From contig NZ_JABFDM010000006.1 of NCBI RefSeq assembly GCF_013178945.1, positions 372,001 to 436,000 on the forward strand: a DNA stretch of 64,000 bases. The letters run 5' to 3'. Below, one piece after another: positions 57,701 through 64,000 of this stretch. Positions within the stretch are counted from its first letter, which is position 1. Each line of letters begins with the position of its first letter. The DNA comes from Bradyrhizobium aeschynomenes (GTDB taxonomy: Bacteria; Pseudomonadota; Alphaproteobacteria; Rhizobiales; Xanthobacteraceae). The translations under genes were made by a program, and so were the position numbers. The notes under the pieces are model-generated. The model did not search any database, was not told the origin of the DNA, and saw only the letters and a program-made list of their open reading frames with translations.

Positions 57701-60700
57701 TTCAGCGCGTCGGCCGCCGCCTGGAGCAATTGGCGGGCGATCAGCGTGAAGGTATCGACGAAGACCAGGGCGGCCATCGACTCCGTCGAGTTCGCATCGT
57801 TCTCCGCGGCGAGCCGGCGCATCTCCTTGTTCTGAGCCTGGATGTCCGCGGCCACTTGCGCGAACATGTTGCTGACCGCAGTCGCATAGCCGGGCGTCGC
57901 CGTGGCGTAGGTCTCGAACGCGATCGGCGAGGTCTGGCCACCGGACAAGGCGGGGACTTGCAGCTTCAATCCGTCGAACACCGGAAACAGCACGGAGCCG
58001 GCGTCGAGCTTGGCCTTCAGCCCCGAGGACTGAGCCGTCGCCGGGTTCAAGATGTCGAGCCTGAACCCGTCGGCGAGGAACTGCAGCAGCCCGGTGATCG
58101 ACAGGAATGGATCGGCAGTGTCGGCGAGGCGAGCGACATAGGCCTCCAGCTGGGTGAGCGTCACCGACGTCGCCAGCGTCTCGGCGAGTTCAGCCTCATG
58201 GCCGCTCTCGTTGCCCAGCGCATCGATGATCCACGGGAAGTAGACCTCGGCGAGCACGTCGAACGATGTCTTGGTGGCGGACGGCACGCTCGCAGCGGCA
58301 TCCGGCGCGTCCATCGCAAGCAGGAGCACGAAAGCGCCCTGGTTCGACGCTGCATCCGTTGCGCCCTCCGGAGCAAGCACGGTGTACTGCGCCCCCGCCA
58401 TCACCGACAGCTTGGGCTTGTCTCCCGCACTGGTCGCAAGGCCCATGCGATGCGCGACAGCCGGCGCGAGCCGCTTTGGACGCGGCTTCAAGCTGCGCGC
58501 CAGCCGCATCACCGCGTCCGGTCCGCGCGCGTGAGCCCGCTGCATCAGCAGCGCGTCGGCCCGCCCCCCCTGAACCTCCCACGGCGCCGTGCTGGTCTGT
58601 CCGATCACGAAGGTCGCAGACACCTGGGCCGAGAACGACAGGCTGATCGAGATCGAGAACAGACCGAGATTGATCTTGACCTTGAGGCTGATCGTCACGC
58701 TCGCGCTGGCGACCACAGGAATCTCGCGATAGCTCTCATAGGTGAGCTGGATCGACAGCACGATCTTGACGTTGACGGAGGCGGATATGATTGCGAAATC
58801 GACGCTGCCATACAGTAGCCCGATGATGCCGACCGTTCCCGACAGCTTGAAATAATAGTCGCTCTGCAGCGCGCCGCTGCTTGCGCGAGATGCCAGTGTG
58901 CGCGCAGGGTCATAAGGATGCCACGGCGCCACGACTCCTTCGACGATGCCGAACACCGTCAGCGCAAAGCCCGCCTTCAGCGGACCCTTCTCGAAATTGT
59001 AGCCCAAGCCGAGCTGCAGCCCGATGCCGAACTCGATGACCGGATCGAAGGTGCCGAGATTGGTCTTCGGGATCTTGGTCGACGTCGCGTTGGAGAGCTT
59101 GCCGATGTAGAAGCCGCCCGCGCCCAGCACCGGAACGCCGTAGACGATCACCGAAATCGAGAACGAGCGGCGGAAATCGAGATTGTACGGGAAGCCGATA
59201 TCGATGAAGAAATCGCCGTTGGTGTAGACCTTGATCCCGAGCTGCGGCAACGTGATCGAGACGGCGCCAAAATTGAGGTTGCGAATGATGTCCGGGAAGG
59301 TGAAATCGATCTGGTAGACGCCGATGTCGTCGGTGATCTTCTTATAGAGGATGTCGACGACGAGATTGGCGAGCCCGCCCATCTTCTCGCCGGCGAGCGC
59401 CAGCCGCAGGCCGTAGAGGTTGGGGTCGTTGAACACCAGCATGGCATCGATCGACCAGGTGCCGGCGACCTTCATCAGGCCGAGATGCCCGGCGATGAGC
59501 CAGTTGTTCGACTGGTCGTAATAGGGCAGCCCCGGCGCGCCGCCCTGGTCCGCGTTGGGATCCACCGGATTCATCTTGCCCGTCGTGCTCGGGACGGACT
59601 GTAGCGCGCAGATCACCTCCTTGGTGCTGTTGAAGCTGGAATGACCGGTGATGCCGATGCGCTGTCCCAGCACCAGCAGGAACAGCTTGAACCATTCCTC
59701 GCCTCGGCCGGGCACCGATGGCAGGTTCTGCACGTCCTGCCCCTTGGCCGGATCCAGCAGATTCTTGAACGCCGGATCGTCGGCAACGAGCGGACTCGAG
59801 CCTTCGATAGCAAGCGTCACCTTGCCATCGGTGCCGCGGCGGAAGGTCAGCGCAGTGATGCTGATGAAGCCGAGATTGATCGGGCTCGACAGCTCGTAGC
59901 TGGCCGAAAGGCGTTGCGAGAAGCTCTCGCCGTTCTTGAGCGAGACGTTGACGCGCAACGCATCGAGCGAGATCTGGTTGAGCAGGTCCCACGGCGAGTC
60001 CAGCGTGAAATACGGGTTGCCGAGCGTGCGCACCAGCGCCTGCACCAGCGAGCCGATGCTCCAGCCCTTGAGGCTGAATGTGACCAGCTCCTTGCCGCTC
60101 TCCCACGTCGCGCGAAATCCTTCCCAGTCGACGAACAGAATGTTGTTCGAGCCCAGTTCGGTGGTCTTGAACTCATAGCCCATCGTGAGCTTGAGGTTGA
60201 TCGCCGTGTAGACCCAGGTCCCCTGCGCGAAGCCAGAGAACTGCTGCTGCGCCGGCTTGCTGCCGTCATAGCTGACGCCGAGCCGCGCCGGATCGATTCC
60301 GACGGTCTGATCGCCGAAGGTGAACGTCCAGCTGAACCCGACGGTGATGTCGTAGCTCGTCTTCAGCTCGCCCTGCTCGGCCGGAATGGTCGCGGTGATC
60401 CCGAATTCGGCGATGACGAGATTGCCGGGCAGGAAGCTCGGGAAACCGTAGGCGCCGCCGGGCGAGAAGAACTGGTTGATCAGCTCCGAGACCTTCAGCG
60501 GTTCCTCCAGCGAGGCGGCGAGATCCCATCGCTTGGGCGATTCGAACCCGTCATAGGTCACGCTGACCTTGGTGTGCAGCGGCCCGACGTCGAGGAAGCC
60601 GGCGACGCTCGACTTCCACTGCGTTTGCGAGGCGGTCTGCAAGGCGACCGCCCGCGAGGTCTGCAGCATCGGAAGCGGCGCGGCCCGCAGCAACGTCGTT

Positions 60701-62316
60701 GCGTTGCCGCCCCCCTCCGTCTGCGTCGGAGTCTGCGCCGCGATCGAGACCGTGCCGTCGCGCACGGCAAGGATCGGCTGATCGTTGATCTTCAGCAGAT
60801 TGAGCGTCAGGCTGAAACCCGCATCGAACTGGAAGCTCTGCGCGCTATAGTCGACCGCGACCGCGATGTCGCCAAGTTCGAAATCGCCGACATTCTCGAC
60901 GTCGAGCATGACGGCCCCGCCGGACAGCGCCGTCAGGAAGTCGCTCAGCTTGGCGGTCCCCGCGAACGACGCATAGAACTGCTTGGCGGACGTGAACTGG
61001 ACGGTGAACACGCCGTCGCCCTCGCCGTCCGGCCCCTTGAAGACGCTCGGCGCCAGCACGAACTCGGTCGTGAAATCGTAGGTCTGCTGCCGCTTGGCGC
61101 CGTCGAACGGATAGGCCATCGACCATTGCAGCGAGAAGCTCGTGATCTTGAAGTCGAGCACGCCGGTCGGCGGCAGGATCTGCCAGCTGGTATCCTTGGA
61201 GCTCCCGATCTCGATCGAGACCGCCGTGATCGTCGGCGAGCGGCCGAGGGTGCCGGCGATCGAGAAGCCGTTGAGACCGACGAAAGCGAGAAACTGCTGC
61301 AGCACGTCGGGCGTCGCGGCGAGATAGCCGCCATTGCCGCCCATCACCTCGATCACCGTCGCCGGCGTCAGCGGCGCGCCGCCTTCGACGACGGCGAGCG
61401 CCACCGAGTAGTTGGCGTCCGCGCCGGGCGTGATCTCGACGTCGAGCTGGTAGGAGCCGGTGCTGCCGACGTCGAACTGCGAGGAGATCGCGAGCGTCGG
61501 CGCCTGATCGCCGGCATCCGGATCGGCGGGATCGGCCAGCACCAGCACGCCATCGACCTCGTCCGCACCATCGGGCGCGGGAATGGTCAGAGCCAGGCTT
61601 GGGTCTTTGACGGTGAACTGCGACGCGAGCTTGAACGTGCCATCCTGAATCGCCGCCCGCAGCTGCCCCGGCGGGAACAGCACGGTCTCGCCGTTGAAGA
61701 TGCCCATGTTGAGAGCGCCGCTCAGCTGCAGATCACCCGCGGGCGCGGTGAGGCCCGGAAACAGCAGCAGGAAGGGCTTGGCAACATCCGGCAGAGCGAC
61801 CTTGGCAACGAAATTCTGCACGGCGCCGCCGCTCACGGCGCGGCCTGCGGAGTCGCCATATGGATAGGTGCCGGTCGCCGTCGAGAAGACAAAGCTGACG
61901 TTCTTCAGCGTGCCGAACTGATTGAACGGGAAGCCGCCCATGAAGGCGAAGCTGCTCGTCCAGGTCCAGTTCGACGGCGTCGCCTCGGCCTGCACGATCA
62001 GTTGGTCGCCGTCTACGGAGAACACGAGCGTGGCCTTCGCGGCGAGCGGCGCGGAGGCACCGACGAACGGGATCGTCGCCGATTGCACCGTGAACGCCGT
62101 CCCGTCGACCGGGCCGACGTCGGACTTTGCCACCGTCACCTTGAAGTCGGCTGCGGCCTTGAGGAAGAAGGCCTGGCTCAGCCACGTGTCGTAGTCAGCG
62201 GGAAGCTTCACGGCGGGATCGGCGAGGCCCGCCGTCAGGAACGCGGCATCGAGCGCGAAGGCCGTGTCACCGGCAGCGGCTTCGACAGCGGCGCGGAGAT
62301 TGTCGATAGCGCTCAT
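51772..62316 (-). CDS. Giant beta-rich protein with LysM-like segments, unknown
   Basis: The 3514-residue protein has no signal peptide (MSAIDNLRAAVEAAAGDTAF). The first ~1250 residues are beta strands of amphipathic pattern, rich in short repeats of F-x-I/V-x-F/L type (e.g. GFALTVFGIVEGVVAPW, VKINLGLFSISISLSFS). Two LysM-like motifs lie near 1590-1640 (VVQTGDTLQSIADRYSD) and 1650-1690 (VTRQGDSFADIALQLGA), with weaker ones near 2200-2370 (SFASMAAYYGLDVDLIA). The C-terminal 1000 residues are mixed. It ends 55 bases from attR. A gene this long in an intact frame must be under selection. The role is unknown; a surface or lipid-associated polymer is one guess. Confidence 0.8.
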   Translation of the reverse strand: MSAIDNLRAAVEAAAGDTAFALDAAFLTAGLADPAVKLPADYDTWLSQAFFLKAAADFKVTVAKSDVGPVDGTAFTVQSATIPFVGASAPLAAKATLVFSVDGDQLIVQAEATPSNWTWTSSFAFMGGFPFNQFGTLKNVSFVFSTATGTYPYGDSAGRAVSGGAVQNFVAKVALPDVAKPFLLLFPGLTAPAGDLQLSGALNMGIFNGETVLFPPGQLRAAIQDGTFKLASQFTVKDPSLALTIPAPDGADEVDGVLVLADPADPDAGDQAPTLAISSQFDVGSTGSYQLDVEITPGADANYSVALAVVEGGAPLTPATVIEVMGGNGGYLAATPDVLQQFLAFVGLNGFSIAGTLGRSPTITAVSIEIGSSKDTSWQILPPTGVLDFKITSFSLQWSMAYPFDGAKRQQTYDFTTEFVLAPSVFKGPDGEGDGVFTVQFTSAKQFYASFAGTAKLSDFLTALSGGAVMLDVENVGDFELGDIAVAVDYSAQSFQFDAGFSLTLNLLKINDQPILAVRDGTVSIAAQTPTQTEGGGNATTLLRAAPLPMLQTSRAVALQTASQTQWKSSVAGFLDVGPLHTKVSVTYDGFESPKRWDLAASLEEPLKVSELINQFFSPGGAYGFPSFLPGNLVIAEFGITATIPAEQGELKTSYDITVGFSWTFTFGDQTVGIDPARLGVSYDGSKPAQQQFSGFAQGTWVYTAINLKLTMGYEFKTTELGSNNILFVDWEGFRATWESGKELVTFSLKGWSIGSLVQALVRTLGNPYFTLDSPWDLLNQISLDALRVNVSLKNGESFSQRLSASYELSSPINLGFISITALTFRRGTDGKVTLAIEGSSPLVADDPAFKNLLDPAKGQDVQNLPSVPGRGEEWFKLFLLVLGQRIGITGHSSFNSTKEVICALQSVPSTTGKMNPVDPNADQGGAPGLPYYDQSNNWLIAGHLGLMKVAGTWSIDAMLVFNDPNLYGLRLALAGEKMGGLANLVVDILYKKITDDIGVYQIDFTFPDIIRNLNFGAVSITLPQLGIKVYTNGDFFIDIGFPYNLDFRRSFSISVIVYGVPVLGAGGFYIGKLSNATSTKIPKTNLGTFDPVIEFGIGLQLGLGYNFEKGPLKAGFALTVFGIVEGVVAPWHPYDPARTLASRASSGALQSDYYFKLSGTVGIIGLLYGSVDFAIISASVNVKIVLSIQLTYESYREIPVVASASVTISLKVKINLGLFSISISLSFSAQVSATFVIGQTSTAPWEVQGGRADALLMQRAHARGPDAVMRLARSLKPRPKRLAPAVAHRMGLATSAGDKPKLSVMAGAQYTVLAPEGATDAASNQGAFVLLLAMDAPDAAASVPSATKTSFDVLAEVYFPWIIDALGNESGHEAELAETLATSVTLTQLEAYVARLADTADPFLSITGLLQFLADGFRLDILNPATAQSSGLKAKLDAGSVLFPVFDGLKLQVPALSGGQTSPIAFETYATATPGYATAVSNMFAQVAADIQAQNKEMRRLAAENDANSTESMAALVFVDTFTLIARQLLQAAADALKSYAYPLAPSSAIGGILDELNRIPGNALTIADVVQPNVDHALGAGLSLHIEGLEYVVQTGDTLQSIADRYSDAVKPPRWTSTPDRLIVANQSRHMLQGGVGLMLTNSQGQQQAYVTRQGDSFADIALQLGAISIDALAAQSVLYGAVGLLQPTLPLAIWPIAYKTEGTSGPSSDTLAKVASLFQTTSVAVADANRDVPGLFSVEAERGLLTIANLEAQSVAALWSAIEATGQVGQTAGMVSRFLVYGLRLPVLDGLTLSNAFLYPRTQSGYGVYQLTGQQFPTPNAATSYKIDFAREKQSHGVPLDFILLNDSTDLSMEVDLSQAYAALNVVVSWAKAPGNFAPSPTFAALPLAERQPRPFTASGYARWSSGSVASLLALTNRGGVAAAGDAGAQVQPTLWSLPPAQTNLVAMREQSIRAVMPDLRSTYALLPKFQPQIGRSNPATGRTDYAGIARWAWCTRLDVQIKRLPDAAAIAARGVGAGDLPSGPASSPTLPFVYELVGPSSEDAVRLQRILTAMDALGEGIASAVFLLYNQSGPGAPMLVTPADANFLAFITQTNLSTETNPAAALRLMLAAEDAPPRGIANSPAQFIRLMWELSTVRSGGYYLYYENVESGEGLPAGVFDSSGSGIVTVVVTFAAQGSNSFGKTLPDFVNAFVTTDAVDPQADLVQTVSLASTGTTAPVAAGASLDMLSAIYGPGPGRIAEVNATKPLDAGALVPIVGAVRQLTDADLVRGAGGVIDAPATLDKLAKLFSAGAVHSITGQDIAAFNPQVAVALAAVFYIPPLTYQVNSSAAPGMSFASMAAYYGLDVDLIARGASAAPGLFPVNAVLDLDPQLFSLRDQLPPQNIGFGLTRNNLGLPPDDPAAPDFARKTMYQLYTSLAAGLAGSVFYKASPLGMPFGPQDHDDDGSSAFESHARSAKTRGNRLAQVAMADLDYRQSIGIAAQFALVNAAPNPPDPDLPPKAGNPYLGVGTMAQVALQWRDIFGNTTVTPFEAPPQGYRGALNGAAVPMLYRDELIGLGSWTNTNASYSYEASGGAAFKLSLSLNGAAYTGPDGAARAADDLSLYTRIYYQLHQDYSTNVAVHVPGVSGNAVAMRLSNSLMDKPDVDLSDVQADIIRGYVRACVLYLKRVAQGQTPAAPAALLSLPIDVNAIAAGNILELDVALTLSRNPLLVDPAVAALLGDTGVAAAILPRADGDGNVAYTVFSKDFEAIFATTDWYLKVGQGLSRDGEDAADGAQQLWAVRFGRAAGQGIHFKLGTSPSYFAPKPIAKALASGDATITRYDSGDSDTLHLDGVDLNQWFQSALDAIDQFLSADYAPHAFILDRIDGVTDPLKNGSLGSVLSTKELLADTISLKTLPVLSTSAGDPSTGFAASEKLRQQLLNQLGAAYRAGAAVVFGLTEVTGGGDNNPAGPPNLYGQPGGSIEGAADNQNFTLTPTRIPLGEVYDPTSKSWYDPRLAFVFATKNVVDQAYVPLKLTLSLSHLEFERRTVAGIDGYVDSRWLAFVNGPFSYPLGGDEVTNIPVVNRDLPTPPTVSAQRAQQLTGEGATDPSKLSAWSYAFDYLYQQAAADAVSCTVEFNRPNPTTLRGAARLNGEPDLFTALAKFVANYPAILRDFNQSLVNIDGAEPDPATLAAARKATAAFALETKQIADAYARETVGAAKLAAAPAHVIVKFLSTLDGTSDGHARTNLLDITIDGVAASWDAAAGTISNGTTTLSAPVAAIAPELYTPQAVPPAELPAGVQIAYVYTRQVDGKTVYLREEEARGLPARTVSVSPLDVLLYQSGWASVFVQRNLALFPLADLTTTSTNPAFLFQTPEVRFASTVVPQLNYNAFSLDAMSGASGNLDARLTTFFAGLYADGNGSTSDEVAMQGMYSYEIVAGQPAIPRVRLPINLLTPTPSVVDPGVKPAFVAPFAQMIDAWRGATNPTTSGHARVEIELKVFGGVGDATQPLIQVSRLTHDVASA

Positions 62317-62328
62317 GCCGGCGCTCCC

Positions 62329-63744
62329 TCAGATGTCGGCGAAGATGCCGAAGTGATCGCTGGTGTTGCGAACGCGTCCGTAGTTGCTCCAGCCGGTCAG
62401 ATTTCCGGCGCCGCCGATCCCCGGATAGTTCGCTGCCGTGGGGGCGCCGGGCCAGCCCATCGGCGCCGCGGTGAACTGGTTGGCCAAAGCGATCGCACCG
62501 GGGGGAGGATTGTCCGGCGGCCCCATCACCGCGTTCATCGGCGTGCCGCTGACGGTGTTCATGATCGTGGTCTGATAGTTGTGCAAGCCATTATGCGGCC
62601 AGACCAGCACGTTATCGATCGAGTAGAACGGCGCGGCGACGAAGTTGGATCCAACATAGCCGTAGCCGGGATAGAAGCTCTGGCCCGGCCCGCCGCCGTT
62701 GGACCACAGGAATTTCGACGCGGCGGTCTTGGTCTTGCCGCGGATATGGGTGGAGAAATAACCTTTGTACTGGTCCAGATTGACTGGAACGCCTACTGCC
62801 GTCGGACTGACGAGCAGCGTATAGGCGCCTGGGCCACCGGTGAGCGGATTGTAGAGGCCCGAGGCCGTGCCGTTCACCGCGAACAGATTGACGTTGAAAT
62901 CGCCGCCGATCACCCGCGTCTCGTTGGCGCCCAAGCCGCCTACGATGTCGTTGATGGTCGACAGCGTGGTGATGTAGTTCGCCGCCGCAGGGTTGTTGGG
63001 CGGGGAATGGATGCCGAAGATGGTGATGTCCCGCTGCACGTTGCCGAGATTGTCGGCCTCCGTGAACGTCGCCATGAACGGCTCGCGCAACCCGCCGAAT
63101 GCGACGCCCGCACCGAGCGGCGTGGTGAAGGCGATGCGCGCGGCGACGACATCCTCATTGAGGCCGCCATTGTGCTGGGCCCCTGCCGGGATCTGCCGCA
63201 CACCGCCAAGCCCCGGCGGCACCAGCAATCCGTTGACGTTGACGGCGCCGACCGGCACCGCCATGCCATTGTAGGGCGTGGCGACGCCGCCGCCCGGCGG
63301 CACCGACAGGCCGGCGTGCCCGCCGGTCCAGATGTTGGGCCCGGTGAAGTAGCGATTGAGCGTGCCTGCGTTGTTGGTGCGCCGAAAGAGAATGCCCACG
63401 GTCTCCGAGCGACCGCCGGTCCCCGTATAGAGCGGCGGCACCGCGTTCCATCCGCCGGCCACCATCGTGCCGGGATTGTTGAGCCCGAACTGCACCATGG
63501 CGAGCGCATTGATTCCGCCGGTCTGGCTCGCCAGCGCGTTCGGCGCGTTGTCGCCGGAGCTCACCTCGATGATGACGATGATGTCCGGCTGCGCGGCGGC
63601 GAGCACGGCGTTGATCACGGCGCGACGCTGGATCGCGCTCTGCATGTCGTTGAGACCGCCGTGCCCGCGCTGCCGCTTGATCGACGCCGAGAAGATCTTG
63701 TTGACCGAGAAGTTCTCGATGTTCCAGAACAGGATCCGCGTCAT
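62329..63744 (-). CDS. Endonuclease/exonuclease/phosphatase-fold protein
   Basis: The ATG at 63744 overlaps the end of the upstream gene (ATGA) and gives 471 residues. The EEP fold motifs are visible: RILFWNIENFS at the start, DIIVIIEVSSGDN with the metal-binding Glu, VIGGDFNVN, and SDHFGIFADI at the C-terminus. Such enzymes cut phosphodiester or phosphomonoester bonds in DNA, RNA or lipids with Mg2+. No signal peptide is seen. The protein is unusually rich in Gly and Asn. It precedes the giant gene by 12 bases, so they form one operon. Confidence 0.82.
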   Translation of the reverse strand: MTRILFWNIENFSVNKIFSASIKRQRGHGGLNDMQSAIQRRAVINAVLAAAQPDIIVIIEVSSGDNAPNALASQTGGINALAMVQFGLNNPGTMVAGGWNAVPPLYTGTGGRSETVGILFRRTNNAGTLNRYFTGPNIWTGGHAGLSVPPGGGVATPYNGMAVPVGAVNVNGLLVPPGLGGVRQIPAGAQHNGGLNEDVVAARIAFTTPLGAGVAFGGLREPFMATFTEADNLGNVQRDITIFGIHSPPNNPAAANYITTLSTINDIVGGLGANETRVIGGDFNVNLFAVNGTASGLYNPLTGGPGAYTLLVSPTAVGVPVNLDQYKGYFSTHIRGKTKTAASKFLWSNGGGPGQSFYPGYGYVGSNFVAAPFYSIDNVLVWPHNGLHNYQTTIMNTVSGTPMNAVMGPPDNPPPGAIALANQFTAAPMGWPGAPTAANYPGIGGAGNLTGWSNYGRVRNTSDHFGIFADI

Positions 63745-64000
63745 GATGACGGCTCCTGCAGCTCGGGCTTGCGTTTGGCAAACGCGAGCGACTGCTCGCA
63801 GCCTGGATTGTCGTCGGCGACATAGGCGGCATACCAGCCGAGACTGCCGGTGTTGTCGGGATCGCCGAACAGGAAGAACTGGATGTTGGCGGACGGCGGC
63901 AGCTTGGCGATGCCGAAGATCTTGATGGCGATATCGTCGATCCGCAGGCAGTAGAACCATTTCGGAGCGGCGTCGGCCAGCATGCGCCCCGTTGCTGTCG
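63741..64000 (-). CDS. Hypothetical protein, possibly partial
   Basis: The frame is open to the window edge; an ATG at 63983 would give 80 residues (MLADAAPKWFYCLRIDDIAI), but an upstream start outside the window cannot be excluded. The product is a small beta-type protein (IQFFLFGDPDNTGSLGWYAA) with no recognised family. Its stop overlaps the EEP gene start. Confidence 0.6.
   Translation of the reverse strand, partial: TATGRMLADAAPKWFYCLRIDDIAIKIFGIAKLPPSANIQFFLFGDPDNTGSLGWYAAYVADDNPGCEQSLAFAKRKPELQEPSS

Noticed and set aside
51772..63744. Extracellular contractile injection system because of the LysM-like protein
   Set aside because: No sheath, tube, baseplate or AAA gene is present within the window to support it.
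59641..63825. Very long rightward open frame (about 1394 codons) opposite the giant gene
   Set aside because: It is antisense to two well-supported genes, is extremely rich in Arg, Glu and Asp, and has no domain; it arises from the GC-rich codon pattern.

Overview
The window comes from a GC-rich alphaproteobacterial chromosome, most likely Bradyrhizobium or a close relative. This is inferred from gene content, strong GC bias at third codon positions, and 'gtcattccggggc'-type interspersed palindromes of the kind common in that group. No 16S rRNA or other marker is present to fix the species.

Left chromosomal flank (1-11750): the end of a hydantoinase/oxoprolinase A gene and an intact B gene, then a three-gene TRAP transporter (dctP-dctQ-dctM). 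Together they look like uptake plus ring-opening or amide hydrolysis of a hydantoin- or oxoproline-like carboxylate. Palindromic repeats lie before, inside and after the TRAP genes. Next come a Cache-domain chemoreceptor, a class I photolyase/cryptochrome, a Lys/Ala-rich histone-H1-like protein, and two small secreted proteins, one with ClpP/crotonase-like motifs.

Genomic island (about 11828-51716, roughly 40 kb): a tRNA-Arg(UCG) gene at 11751-11827 is followed at once by a P4-type tyrosine integrase. The last ~26 bases of the tRNA are repeated with one mismatch at 51692-51717, so attL and attR are both visible. The first part holds integration and maintenance-type genes (integrase, excisionase-like HTH, replication-initiator-like HTH, sigma-like factor, PCMT-like methyltransferase) and decayed IS110 and IS66 elements.

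The main cargo (20924-51005) is two convergent gene blocks that appear to form one large envelope-associated system. The rightward block encodes two membrane proteins with related SrfA-like N-terminal regions (one ending in a trypsin-like protease, one in a YfaP-like domain), SrfB (actin/Hsp70-type ATPase), SrfC (dynamin-like P-loop GTPase), a membrane protein with a Sel1-like region, and a membrane-anchored vWA protein. The leftward block encodes a transmembrane NACHT NTPase with a large predicted periplasmic helical domain, a run of secreted proteins, a secreted vWA protein, a MacB-type ABC transporter and a membrane-anchored glycine-rich protein. Several leftward genes overlap by ATGA, which points to translational coupling. 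I infer a periplasm-sensing, NTP-driven conflict or envelope-stress system; no function is proven by the sequence.

Right flank (51772-64000): a leftward operon with a 3514-residue beta-rich protein carrying LysM-like segments, an endonuclease/exonuclease/phosphatase-fold protein, and a partial upstream gene that overlaps it by ATGA.
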